Source: an uncultured Oscillospiraceae bacterium
Lineage (GTDB): Bacteria; Bacillota; Clostridia; Oscillospirales; Oscillospiraceae
Direction of reading: 5' to 3'
Length of the DNA: 43,142 nucleotides
Assembly: GCA_944382965.1 (NCBI GenBank)
Contig: CALWOA010000019.1
Span: forward strand, 1 to 43,142
In this document: positions 1 through 8,112 of the stretch, piece by piece
Position numbering within the stretch: the stretch's first letter is position 1
Layout: each line of letters begins with the position of its first letter
Program-made: the position numbers and the translations under genes
The notes under the pieces: model-generated
Told to the model about the DNA's origin: nothing
Seen by the model: only the letters and a program-made list of their open reading frames with translations
Databases searched by the model: none

Positions 1-1
1 A

Positions 2-205
2 CCTTTTCTGTACCTCCGGCATAGGCACACCAAAGACCTCATCGGACCGATTACGCTCCGAACTGTCGTTGAAACCCTGCCGCGCGACGATGCGCAACGG
101 TTGCGACGGTGTTTTTGGGGGCGGCAATTTTATCGTCGCACCGTCGCGGAGGGAAAAAAGACGGCAGCGGACGGCCTTCTGGAACATGGGAAAAATCAAG
201 GCTGA
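2..205 (+). CDS. C-terminal fragment of an unknown protein, cut by the window edge
   Basis: The second reading frame is open from the window edge to a TGA at 203-205 and gives about 67 residues rich in Arg, Asp and Leu with a protein-like composition. No family is recognised. It would be the gene upstream of the helicase in the mobilisable element and separated from it by about 370 non-coding bases. The start lies outside the window. A chance open frame of this length in G+C-rich DNA is possible, so the call is tentative. Confidence 0.35.
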   Translation, partial: PFLYLRHRHTKDLIGPITLRTVVETLPRDDAQRLRRCFWGRQFYRRTVAEGKKTAADGLLEHGKNQG

Positions 206-575
206 AGCCATCGTATGATATAAAACATAAATCTTGTAAAAAAGGTGTAAACTCCGTGATCAAGACGAAACGGAAAAATCCTGCTATAGTCATACCAGGC
301 GACCGGCAATGGACTGTCTGAGACAGACGATGCTCGGAACCCGCAGCTGGAAGGGCATTCCAGAAAACAAAAATGCCCGCGTACCTTGAAAATTGAACAG
401 AGATGTCAAGCGCATTTGTAACTCGGCAACCGCTTGACATTCACACAGCAATTTCCAATCATGGCGCTTCGTCGTTGGGTGCTTCACCGCCTAGCGACTT
501 TTTATATCGCAGAAGGAAGGTGAAAAATGCAAATTATCTGAACGGAGACACACAATCGAGCGGAAAGGAGAAGCT
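206..575 (+). promoter_or_regulatory. Leader region of the helicase gene with hairpins and a candidate promoter
   Basis: This 370-bp gap has no convincing gene. It contains a short perfect hairpin (GTCTG-AGA-CAGAC, 315-327) and a second one (GGGCATT/AATGCCC, 353-378). A candidate promoter has TTGACA at 434-439 and, after 17 bp, AATCAT at 457-462 (4 of 6 matches to the -10 consensus). The helicase gene has an AAAGGAG ribosome site just before 576. The hairpins could belong to a replication or transfer origin, which is inference only. Confidence 0.4.
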
Positions 576-1697
576 ATGTCAAAAGCAAAAGAAACGACCG
601 CCCTGAGCCCATCTGTTGGCGCAGATGGAGGGCAGCCGTCCAAAACGTACACACCTAGTATAGCAGAAACAGACGCTGAGTTCAATGACGACTTTTCAGA
701 TTCCCCGGACTTTTTTCAAAAACTCCAGCGGGCACAGGACCCGGACTTCCTGAACACCGTCTCCTACAACGAGCTGATGGAAGAAACCCTTCCCAGCCGG
801 AGGGCCGTCATCGAGGGCCTTCTAGGCACCGGGGTCTACCTGCTGGCAGGTGCACCGAAAATCGGCAAGTCATTTTTGGTGGCCTTGATCGCCTACCGGG
901 TCAGCACCGGCACCGACCTCTGGGGCTACCGGGTGCATGGCGGCACCGTCCTGTACCTGGCTCTGGAGGATGACAGAAAACGGCTTCAGGAACGTATGGC
1001 CCGGATGTTTGGCGTGGAAGGCTGCGACAACCTGCACTTTGCCACCCATGCCGGACAGGTGGGCCAGAACCTGGACAAGCAGCTGCAGAACTTCCTGCGG
1101 GAGCATCCAGACACCATCCTGGTGATTGTGGACACCCTCCAGAAAGTCCGGGAGATGACCACAGAGGGCTACAGCTACGCCAGCGATTACGATGTGATGA
1201 CCAACCTGAAGCAGCTGGCAGATTCCTACAACATCTGTCTCCTGCTGGTCCACCACACCCGGAAACAGCCCGCCGGAGACAACTTCGAGATGATTTCCGG
1301 CACCAACGGCCTTTTGGGTGGCTCCGATGGAGCCCTTCTGATGAAAAAAGAAAACCGCACCGATCTCACAGCCACTTTGGAGCTATCCAGCCGGGATCAG
1401 CCGGAGCAGAAACTGTACATAACCAAGAATCCGGAGAGCCTGATCTGGGAACTGGACCACGCAGAGACGGAGCCCTGGAAGGAACCGCCGGATCCGATCC
1501 TGGAAGCGGTGGCAAAACTGGTCACACCCCAGGCTCCTTACTGGGAAGGGACTCCTACCGAACTAGTCACTGTCCTGGGCCTTCCTGACCAGAGCAATCG
1601 GCTCACCCGGCATCTGAACGTAAAGGCGGGACGGCTGCTGGAGGAATTCGGCATCGCCTACGAGAACAAAGCCAGACACACCGGACACCAGCTCTAA
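576..1697 (+). CDS. RepA-like RecA-fold ATPase/helicase of a mobilisable element
   Basis: This 373-residue protein has a RecA/DnaB-type ATPase core. Walker A (GAPKIGKS) lies near residues 93-100 and a Walker B strand (ILVIVDT) near 181-187, with an HHTRK sensor-like motif around 226. Proteins of this type (RepA hexameric helicase family) support replication of small plasmids and mobilisable elements. A leading tail of about 60 polar residues precedes the core. The gene has a good AAAGGAG site. Its stop at 1695-1697 lies immediately before the conserved start of the relaxase reading frame, and the last seven residues look clipped compared with what I recall of the family, which suggests a small deletion at the gene boundary. 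Confidence 0.85.
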   Translation: MSKAKETTALSPSVGADGGQPSKTYTPSIAETDAEFNDDFSDSPDFFQKLQRAQDPDFLNTVSYNELMEETLPSRRAVIEGLLGTGVYLLAGAPKIGKSFLVALIAYRVSTGTDLWGYRVHGGTVLYLALEDDRKRLQERMARMFGVEGCDNLHFATHAGQVGQNLDKQLQNFLREHPDTILVIVDTLQKVREMTTEGYSYASDYDVMTNLKQLADSYNICLLLVHHTRKQPAGDNFEMISGTNGLLGGSDGALLMKKENRTDLTATLELSSRDQPEQKLYITKNPESLIWELDHAETEPWKEPPDPILEAVAKLVTPQAPYWEGTPTELVTVLGLPDQSNRLTRHLNVKAGRLLEEFGIAYENKARHTGHQL

Positions 1698-1851
1698 AAA
1701 TGCTGCCTACGGCGACGCCCTGGACTACCTGAAATACCGGCACCGGGAGGATTCCAAGACCGGGCTGTACGAGCCCATCCTGGATGAATACGGTCTGCTT
1801 CAGGAGCGGGAAAACTACACCATCTGTGCCCTGGATGGGCACGGGCGGGAG

Positions 1852-3309
1852 ATGGACCCGGAGAGCTGGGCCGGAGCCTGCATGGAAACCAATATTCGCT
1901 TTGGTAAAAACAATACCAAAGCAGAGCGCAAGCAGCACATCTACATCATCAGCCACCCGGAAGCGGATGTGCCCCTGCTGACCAAGGAGGCCCTGCTGGA
2001 AGAAGGCAAGGCGTTCGTCCGGGAGAATCTTCCCGGGTACGAAGCCCTGATTGCCGTCCACATGGACACGGACAATCCCCACATTCATGTGGCAATCAAC
2101 TCTGTTCGGTCAGTTGCCCGGGAGGAACGACCCTGGATGATCCACGACGAAGGGGGCCAGGTGCTCCGGTGCGAGATATGCGCCGGAGGAAAGCACCAGG
2201 ACAATCCCACCTTCCGGCACCACTGCCAGGACTGGTTGTTGGCCTACACCAGAAGCCACGGCCTTGCCCAGGAGGACAACAACCGGGTGGAAGAGCAGCG
2301 CAAGCAGCAAAGAAAAGAATCCCGCTATAATGTGCTGAAACATCAGATTCTGTTTGCTGCCACGGACAGCTGCACCATGGAGCACCTGAAAGATACCCTG
2401 AAGCGGAAGTATGACATAGACCTGATCCGCCGGGGCAGCACCTACAGCGTTCGCCTGCCGGGAGCCAAGCGGAACATCCGGCTGGACACCGTGGGCATTT
2501 CCAAAGATTTGCTCTACTCCGCAATTGGGAAGAACCGGCGTGGAGAGGCGGAACTGCGGCAGCAGGAAGCGCAGTACTATGAAAAGAAAAAGTACATCCA
2601 GTGGCTCCGGGAGCGGCGTCTGAAAAACAATGCCAAGGCAGAGGATGCCATTGCGGACGCTGCGGCGCTGATTGCGTCCAAGGCATGTCCCGGATATGAG
2701 AAAGAGAACTTTCAGGAACTCCATGATCTGGTGAAACAGGTCACCTACCTGGAACGGGACTTGCAGACAGAGAAAGAGAAGTTAGACCGGTTGATGGAAC
2801 GGTGGGACCGCTACGAGAATCCCGAAGCATCCGACCAGGAGCGGTTCCGGCATGGTAGTTACCTCCGCTGGTGCGGCTGTGATCCGGATGCGCCGGAAGA
2901 GCGCAGCGAGCTTCAATGGGAGCGGGATGTGGTGGATTTACAAATCCAGGAAGCATCTTCCCTCCGGGAAGCGTTGGCAGAATCGGCAGACCAGTGGCAG
3001 GACCAAGCCCGGGAAGCCCGATTCCGGTATCAGCGGGAATGGAATCTGACCCGGGAAGAGCAGCTGAGAGCCCAGCTCCAGCACATCCGGGAGAACCGGA
3101 AGAAGCTCAGCCGGATCGCTTACAACTGCCAGAAGGCAGCAGACCGGCGAATCTACAACAAGGACTATCTTGCCAAGGCAGAGCATTTCCGGTCCCTGTG
3201 GCACCAGAAATTGCAGGAAGAAAATGAATTGAAGGCCCGCATCCGGGAGCTGAAACAGGCCCGGAAGGCCCTGGAAAAGGGCCAGCGGGTCAGAGAGCGG
3301 GAGAGATAA
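1852..3309 (+). CDS. MobA/MobL-type relaxase, N-terminus probably damaged
   Basis: The relaxase nicks and pilots element DNA during mobilisation. The histidine triad motif is clear (HMDTDNPHIHVAINSVR, near nt 2059-2107), followed by a long charged, coiled-coil C-terminus. The first in-frame ATG is at 1852, but relaxase-like sequence continues upstream to about 1690 (SSKNAAYGDALDYLKY region), where the catalytic tyrosine of this family is expected. No ATG, GTG or TTG lies in that upstream stretch before the frame closes at 1621-1623. Starting at 1852 would therefore remove about 50 conserved residues. It may be inactive, use a rare start codon, or be made by frameshifting from the helicase gene. 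Confidence 0.8.
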   Translation: MDPESWAGACMETNIRFGKNNTKAERKQHIYIISHPEADVPLLTKEALLEEGKAFVRENLPGYEALIAVHMDTDNPHIHVAINSVRSVAREERPWMIHDEGGQVLRCEICAGGKHQDNPTFRHHCQDWLLAYTRSHGLAQEDNNRVEEQRKQQRKESRYNVLKHQILFAATDSCTMEHLKDTLKRKYDIDLIRRGSTYSVRLPGAKRNIRLDTVGISKDLLYSAIGKNRRGEAELRQQEAQYYEKKKYIQWLRERRLKNNAKAEDAIADAAALIASKACPGYEKENFQELHDLVKQVTYLERDLQTEKEKLDRLMERWDRYENPEASDQERFRHGSYLRWCGCDPDAPEERSELQWERDVVDLQIQEASSLREALAESADQWQDQAREARFRYQREWNLTREEQLRAQLQHIRENRKKLSRIAYNCQKAADRRIYNKDYLAKAEHFRSLWHQKLQEENELKARIRELKQARKALEKGQRVRERER

Positions 3310-3353
3310 CCATCTCTTCCTCTCCAGTTAAAACACACTAGCCGGAGGCCGTC

Positions 3354-3376
3354 GGGGATTGGGGGAACACCCAACA
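3354..3376 (+). other. oriT-like motif downstream of the relaxase
   Basis: The 23-nt sequence begins GGGGATTGGGG and ends CCCAACA, with TTGGG and CCCAA able to pair. A near copy lies on the minus strand at 42644-42666, with 18 flanking positions identical and a differing centre. The motif sits in the 237-bp gap between relaxase and excisionase. Repeated G-rich hairpin motifs close to relaxase genes are typical of transfer origins. Assigning it as the nick region is inference. Confidence 0.35.
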
Positions 3377-3510
3377 GGCCCTGGGTGGGGAAAGAATTTT
3401 CCTCACTTAGGGATCCTGTTCTCCCATCTTCCACACAATCCCCCCGTTCGGCTCCGGCTCAATTTTCCAATTACCTTTGAAAAACAATAACTACCTTGAG
3501 GAATAAACAG

Positions 3511-3530
3511 GGATAGGCAAAGACCTATCC
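3511..3530 (+). promoter_or_regulatory. Leader hairpin before the excisionase gene
   Basis: A perfect 7-bp stem (GGATAGG, loop CAAAGA, CCTATCC) ends immediately before the GGAAAGGA ribosome site of the excisionase gene. It is well placed to influence translation or mRNA stability, or to act as a DNA site for a regulator. Confidence 0.45.
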
Positions 3531-3546
3531 GGAAAGGAACTGCAAT

Positions 3547-3750
3547 ATGAAAGCAACATTTACATCCCTGGAACAACTGCCTCTGACCCTGAACGCCGAT
3601 CAGCTGGCACAGGTGCTGGGAATCTCCCGGGCCAACGCCTACTGCCTGATGCACACCCGGGGATTTCCCACTTTGAAAATCGGCAAGCGGATGATGGTGC
3701 CGAAGGATAAACTGATGGACTGGATGGAAAAAGAGGTGAGTACCCGCTGA
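3547..3750 (+). CDS. Excisionase-type DNA-binding protein
   Basis: The 67-residue protein has a winged-helix/MerR-like HTH spanning about residues 14-60: LNADQLAQVLGISRANAY, then a GFPTLKIGKR-type wing and a VPKDKLMDWM helix. This is the excisionase-family layout. It precedes the integrase gene and would set the direction of recombination and help excision of the element. The start has GGAAAGGA 7-8 nt upstream. A strong terminator follows directly, so integrase expression is separated from it. Confidence 0.85.
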   Translation: MKATFTSLEQLPLTLNADQLAQVLGISRANAYCLMHTRGFPTLKIGKRMMVPKDKLMDWMEKEVSTR

Positions 3751-3796
3751 GACCGCTGCCCCGGCGGCTCAGCCCCGGGGCAATCTGCGGTTTTTT
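3751..3796 (+). terminator. Rho-independent terminator after the excisionase gene
   Basis: Nested stems ACCGC/GCGGT and GCCCC/GGGGC are followed by TTTTTT. It lies directly after the excisionase stop codon. Confidence 0.8.
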
Positions 3797-3841
3797 CTCA
3801 CTATTTTTTCCAAATCCCTTTACACAGTGAAAAAGTTATGT

Positions 3842-3868
3842 TAACCTAAAAGGGCGAAAGCCAAGGTT
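3842..3868 (+). promoter_or_regulatory. Leader hairpin before the integrase gene
   Basis: TAACCT pairs with AGGTTA around an inner GGC-GAAA-GCC tetraloop stem. It ends about 8 nt before the AAAGGAG ribosome site of the integrase gene, so it may modulate integrase synthesis. Confidence 0.45.
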
Positions 3869-3885
3869 ACCGGAAGAAAGGAGCA

Positions 3886-5007
3886 ATGACGCGTAACATG
3901 GCAAAACGATTGAACGGCGAAGGGAGTCTGCGCCGCCGGGCAGATGGCCGGTGGGAATACCGTCTCATGGACGGATACCTGGAAGACGGACGTCCCAATA
4001 CCGTATCCTTCTATGGAAGAACCCAGAAGGAAGTCCGGGACAAGCTGGAAAATTATCGCATCCGGCACATCTACGGAATTGATACCCGGGTCAAACACAC
4101 CTTTGCAACCTGGTCGGAAATCTGGTTTCAGAACCACCAGGACAATATTTCCCCCACCACCCGGGAAAATTACAAGTACATCCTGACCACTCTGAAAGCC
4201 CACCTGGGAAGTCGGAAACTGGACGGTATCAAGGCCTTCGACATTGAGCAGCTGCTGAAGGAGCTGAGAAGGGAAGGGAGGTCTGACTCCTATCTGGCAT
4301 CTTGCCGGGGCATGCTGTATCAGATTTTCAACAAGGCGGAGGCCAATGATCTGATTCTCAAGAATCCCGTGCGGTTCGCAGACAAAATGCGTTCGACCCG
4401 GACGGCCCCGAAGCGAAAGGATGCCTTCCACGCCGAGGAAGTCCGGCGGATGATGGAACAGCTTCCCCATGATCTGCTGGGGGAGAGCATCCGGCTGATG
4501 CTGGGCACCGGGATGCGGACCCAGGAGCTGCTGGCACTGGAACCAAGCCACATTGCCCAGGACGGTTCCATGATTTCCATCCGCCAGGCGGTGAATCTGG
4601 TGAAGGGAACTGTTTCCGTAGGGCCGCCCAAGTCCCGGGACAGCTACCGGGATATTCCGGTGCCGCCGTCCCTCCGGCCCTGCGCCATGGCCATCCGGAA
4701 TACGGAGAAAAAGTACATCTGGGAGGTAGGCGTGAAAGACCAGCCCTGCAACCCCTCCCACTTCCGGAAAAAATTCCGGGAGGTACTGAAACAAATTGGG
4801 GGCGTGCGGCTTCTGACGCCCCACTGCTGCCGACACACCTACGTTTCTCAGATGCAGGCTTTGGGTGTGGATCTTCCCACCATTCAGAGCATTGTAGGCC
4901 ACGCAGACCTGGATATGACGCAGCATTATTTGCATGTTCAGGATTCCATCCGGCAGGAAGCGGTCAATAAGTTCAGTAAAGCCTTCGGAAACCAGGAAAC
5001 TGCGTAG
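3886..5007 (+). CDS. Tyrosine recombinase (integrase)
   Basis: The 373-residue phage-type integrase has an arm-binding N-terminal domain (residues 1-60), a SAM-like core-binding domain (70-160) and a catalytic domain. Catalytic residues are visible: Arg in GMRTQELL near 211, Lys in PPKSRDSYRD, HCCRH near 313-317, His in IVGHADL near 339 and Tyr in QHYLHV near 348. It should recombine the element with a tRNA 3' end, and a tRNA-Ala fragment indeed lies 140 bp downstream. The ribosome site AAAGGAG is only 2 nt from the ATG at 3886, so ATG 3898 is an alternative start. Confidence 0.93.
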   Translation: MTRNMAKRLNGEGSLRRRADGRWEYRLMDGYLEDGRPNTVSFYGRTQKEVRDKLENYRIRHIYGIDTRVKHTFATWSEIWFQNHQDNISPTTRENYKYILTTLKAHLGSRKLDGIKAFDIEQLLKELRREGRSDSYLASCRGMLYQIFNKAEANDLILKNPVRFADKMRSTRTAPKRKDAFHAEEVRRMMEQLPHDLLGESIRLMLGTGMRTQELLALEPSHIAQDGSMISIRQAVNLVKGTVSVGPPKSRDSYRDIPVPPSLRPCAMAIRNTEKKYIWEVGVKDQPCNPSHFRKKFREVLKQIGGVRLLTPHCCRHTYVSQMQALGVDLPTIQSIVGHADLDMTQHYLHVQDSIRQEAVNKFSKAFGNQETA

Positions 5008-5023
5008 TTTTTGGGCAAAAAAG

Positions 5024-5045
5024 TATTTGGGTCATATTTGGGTCA
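5024..5045 (+). repeat. Tandem 11-bp direct repeat, likely integrase arm-type sites
   Basis: TATTTGGGTCA occurs twice head to tail, at 5024-5034 and 5035-5045, between the integrase stop and the tRNA fragment. This is the usual place for integrase or excisionase arm-binding sites. A further 12-nt repeat (TCGGAACTTTTC at 5080 and 5133) lies next to the attachment site. Confidence 0.6.
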
Positions 5046-5109
5046 GCTGGTTGCCACCCCCGCAACCGGGGATGGTAAATCGGAACTTTTCGTCCACCGG
5101 ATAAAAAGA

Positions 5110-5143
5110 AAAAGTTCCGAAATCCTAAGATTTCGGAACTTTT
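5110..5143 (-). terminator. Terminator hairpin beyond the tRNA-Ala 3' end
   Basis: A perfect 15-bp stem (AAAAGTTCCGAAATC with a 4-nt loop) is followed, reading leftward, by TCTTTTT. It sits directly after the CCA end of the tRNA fragment and was probably the native terminator of the tRNA gene. Confidence 0.7.
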
Positions 5144-5144
5144 C

Positions 5145-5205
<61 letters not shown>

Positions 5206-5221
5206 ACCTATCGGTTACACA

Positions 5222-5251
5222 CCCCTCATGAGACATTATGAGGGGATTTTT
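5222..5251 (+). terminator. Rho-independent terminator for rightward transcripts
   Basis: The perfect stem CCCCTCAT/ATGAGGGG with an 8-nt loop is followed by ATTTTTG. It would stop integrase-side transcription before it runs antisense into the leftward operon. Confidence 0.6.
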
Positions 5252-5317
5252 GCTGTGGGGATAAAAAGGGGATCAAGGATAATACACGCTGCATCCTGAC
5301 AGGGAATTTCCAAGTCT

Positions 5318-6250
5318 TCAGCCGGATACTCTATGCAATATCCTTTCTGTAGTGGACTCCAATGCTCCGTTGAAAAACTTATCCAGCACGGCCTTAAACC
5401 GCATATCCCCGGTAACAAGCCAAAAAAGTGTCATGGATGCCTGAATCTTGCACCGACAACCGTAATTTCCAATCTGCTCAATGGGTTTGTCTGTTTTAAG
5501 CAGGATTTCGGTTGCCTCCAGGAGTTTTCTGGATAATATTTCATGATTCCAATAATCCAGGGCTTCTTGCCTGTCCCGGAGAGAATATATATCACTATTA
5601 TGGAAACGGATGTCGGGCGTGTGTATGAGGCGTGGAAACAGAATATCTTCCGGTTGTTGATATACTGGCGCTTCCAACTTTCCTGCTTTCAACATCTCAA
5701 GTGCTTTGGGGTACCACCTTTCCAGGGCATTCTCAAATCGATCCAGCGTATAGGGCAGATTACCAAGCCGAAAAATTCGGAAAGGGCCTGTGAATTGACC
5801 ATGTTGATCTACATAAGTATAGAGGGTCACTTCCAGATCATCTTCGATGCCAAAACCGTCTTCATCTGCCCAGTAGCGACCGTCCGGCTGGATCTGCCAA
5901 AGCATAATCCAACGGTCCTTTCGCTGCTCAAAGCTGGTTCTAAACCGAATTTCCGGTTTCATTGCATTGGGGGATACTTGGCTTGTCCAGAAATCTTCCT
6001 TGATAATGCCGGGAAAATTCTGGATGGTTCCTGTACTATCCACAAGTACTGTTCGAATCCCATGCTGCTCATCAATGAAGTAAACAGGATCGTCTCTTCG
6101 TCCAAAAGTCACCATGTTGGTCAGATATGGTTTGGGGAAAGTCTGTTGTACGGAAGAAAGGTTGTGATCTTCCGCTCCTGATGCAGGAAGATTCTGCTTT
6201 CCCGAATTAGAGTCAACCTGTTTTTTGAATAGTTTCCTTAAAAAATTCAT
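5318..6250 (-). CDS. Protein with DUF1810-like C-terminal domain; last gene of the leftward operon
   Basis: This 310-residue protein starts at MNFLRKLF with GAGAGGG upstream. The N-terminal two thirds is not recognised. The last 90 residues align by eye with the DUF1810 protein encoded at 18865-19299: HEILSRKLLEAT against HPILGQNLLTIT, SMTLF against the same SMTLF-type motif, and FKAVLDKFFNG against FAAVLEKFYGG. DUF1810 proteins have no firmly known activity but occur near ADP-ribose genes. The WIWYIFPQ half of the domain is degenerate or absent here. It has no signal peptide and is probably cytoplasmic. Confidence 0.75.
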   Translation of the reverse strand: MNFLRKLFKKQVDSNSGKQNLPASGAEDHNLSSVQQTFPKPYLTNMVTFGRRDDPVYFIDEQHGIRTVLVDSTGTIQNFPGIIKEDFWTSQVSPNAMKPEIRFRTSFEQRKDRWIMLWQIQPDGRYWADEDGFGIEDDLEVTLYTYVDQHGQFTGPFRIFRLGNLPYTLDRFENALERWYPKALEMLKAGKLEAPVYQQPEDILFPRLIHTPDIRFHNSDIYSLRDRQEALDYWNHEILSRKLLEATEILLKTDKPIEQIGNYGCRCKIQASMTLFWLVTGDMRFKAVLDKFFNGALESTTERILHRVSG

Positions 6251-6308
6251 TTCTACCCTCTCCCATAATAAACCTGCGGATGTTGTTTCATTCCCTCTGC
6301 ATTGGGGT

Positions 6309-6692
6309 TCACTTCTTTTGATGGTGCAGCACCACAAAACCGGTTTTGCCGCTGTAATCCATGGCAATCAAGGTGCGGACAACTCGATCCGAGTGGGCGG
6401 CCCTCCAGCAGTCCACATACTGGTCTGAATCCATGGGATGCGCCACAACCTCGCAGTCGATCTGGTAGATGTTACTTTCCTGGTCGTCCTCAGTTGGAAT
6501 ACAGATCAGCTTTCCGCTGTCTAATCCCAGACGATAACCCAGAATTTTTCCTTTCCCGTCTGAAGTAGTACACAGATAGGTTTCAAAATCCTCCAATTTC
6601 AGTTTTTTCAGCTTCATTGTAGCCAGCATCGCATTGAGCTGCTGCAAATCTGTTTCTTCCCGCTCCGGGAAATCAAACGTGATGGTAATCAT
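6309..6692 (-). CDS. Unknown 127-residue soluble protein
   Basis: I do not recognise the family. The protein has a short N-terminal beta strand (MITITFDFP), an acidic/leucine-rich helix and then a mainly beta C-terminal half ending in Lys. It has no signal peptide or membrane segment. A GGAGGG site precedes the ATG with good spacing. It lies 58 bp upstream of the terminal operon gene and 91 bp downstream of another unknown gene, so it is transcribed with them. Confidence 0.7.
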   Translation of the reverse strand: MITITFDFPEREETDLQQLNAMLATMKLKKLKLEDFETYLCTTSDGKGKILGYRLGLDSGKLICIPTEDDQESNIYQIDCEVVAHPMDSDQYVDCWRAAHSDRVVRTLIAMDYSGKTGFVVLHHQKK

Positions 6693-6783
6693 CTTTGGGC
6701 CCTCCGATAGTGTATTCTTAAAGTCCAGATATGCCTGATGATGTGCAGGTACATCCGTTTCCTCTTTACCCGTCGAGGCGATT

Positions 6784-7290
6784 TCACCTGGCGGCGCTTG
6801 CTGCTTCTTTTAAAACAGACAACCACCTGTCGAAACTGGGGATAGATTTTTCCAGACCAACGTAAATTTTAATTCGTGGAATCTTAGCACCGTGGCGGCA
6901 GGAGAGCAGGACGACTTCGTTTCCCATTTCATATACTGCGATATGACTGGTGCTGTCCCACAACCGATCTGCATAATCAAAGGTTGGAATACTGGAATAG
7001 GAGAATAAAAACTTCGTTCCGTCCATGTGTTCACGGATTTCGTAGTCATCCGGATATTCTGCAAGGGTCTTCCCCTTCACAAAAGACAAGTCCGTAAATT
7101 CCCGCCCCTTAACCTGGTAGATGCAGCCCTGGATACCATTGTTCCAGTCATTGCGCTCTATCTCATAGGCCTCACGGAATTTTAATTCCCTGTCCATAGA
7201 AACAGGGCCAAACCAGGAGTAGGTGGTATTGGGCTTGGCGTTCAACTGCACGTTCCCCTGCAGTACGATTACTGCCTGCTTTGCATCCAC
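6784..7290 (-). CDS. Unknown 168-residue protein with GTG start
   Basis: The family is not recognised. The reading frame is open farther upstream, but the sequence GAGGAGGAAACAAA-GTG at 7290 gives an ideal ribosome site and a natural start (VDAKQAVIVLQGNV), while the upstream extension overlaps the BtpA-like gene. The protein is mixed alpha/beta with many aromatic residues and no signal peptide. It belongs to the distal end of the leftward operon. Use of GTG may lower its output. Confidence 0.7.
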   Translation of the reverse strand: MDAKQAVIVLQGNVQLNAKPNTTYSWFGPVSMDRELKFREAYEIERNDWNNGIQGCIYQVKGREFTDLSFVKGKTLAEYPDDYEIREHMDGTKFLFSYSSIPTFDYADRLWDSTSHIAVYEMGNEVVLLSCRHGAKIPRIKIYVGLEKSIPSFDRWLSVLKEAASAAR

Positions 7291-7354
7291 TTTGTTTCCT
7301 CCTCTTCTGATTTCTTTCCATGCTTTGCTCAGTTTTTTGAAAGCGGCTGCATTC

Positions 7355-8074
7355 TTAACCCTTTGCAGCCGCCATAAATTGCTGCACGAACACTTCATTG
7401 ACCTCTCCATAAGCATCATGCTCGTCTTTCAGCCAGCTTCCGACAATCACACCATCACAGCGGCTTAGCGTCTGTGCCACCGTCTGAACGGTGACCCCCG
7501 CACCGGTAATCAGAGGAAAGTCTCCCAGCGTGCTGCGGAAAAGATCAATTTTCTCTTGGGGGGTATCCAGTCCGGTGCCTGCCCCGGTGACCACCACAGC
7601 ATCGCAGCGGGTCATGCCGATTTTCAGATCTTCCTCTACTGTTCTGCCAGACTGGATCGGCTGATACTTGAACCGGACGCCACCAAAGACCAGTGCCTTG
7701 CTGTTGGAGCGCAGGGTGTCAAGGCTTTTGACAAAAGCCGGCTCCCGATGGGGCCTGAGGTGTCCGCAGACAGAATCAATTTGAATAAATTTGGCTCCGT
7801 AGGTATCTGCCAGGGAAAAAGCGGATTTGGTATCTCCCAGAATGTTTACACCATAGATGCGGTCCGGGTAATTTTCTTTCAGATACTCCAATGCCCATTG
7901 GCAATCGTTCGTGCTGCCAAAATAGTTTTCCACCAAAACCGCATCTACACCATTCTGGTAGAAAATGGAAATTTCCCGCTTGGCGCGCTCCTGAATGTCC
8001 TCAGCGGTGGTGCCTTTCAGGTGCAGCATGGCAATCACTGCTTTTTTGTTGGGAAACAGTTCCTGAAATGTCAT
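7355..8074 (-). CDS. BtpA/SgcQ-family TIM-barrel protein
   Basis: The 239-residue protein looks like a complete TIM barrel of the BtpA family: AVIAMLHLKG at strand 1, GVDAVLVENYFGS, YGVNILGD, KFIQIDS, DAVVVTGAGTG and FPLITGAGVT near the phosphate-binding end. Some family members are linked to photosystem stability or sugar metabolism, but the reaction is unknown. Its place next to macro, NADAR and VWA genes suggests handling of a nucleotide- or ribose-derived product (inference). GAAGGAGG precedes the ATG. Confidence 0.85.
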   Translation of the reverse strand: MTFQELFPNKKAVIAMLHLKGTTAEDIQERAKREISIFYQNGVDAVLVENYFGSTNDCQWALEYLKENYPDRIYGVNILGDTKSAFSLADTYGAKFIQIDSVCGHLRPHREPAFVKSLDTLRSNSKALVFGGVRFKYQPIQSGRTVEEDLKIGMTRCDAVVVTGAGTGLDTPQEKIDLFRSTLGDFPLITGAGVTVQTVAQTLSRCDGVIVGSWLKDEHDAYGEVNEVFVQQFMAAAKG

Positions 8075-8112
8075 ATTGGAATCCTCCTTCTGTGACAGTA
8101 TCTTAAATGGAT

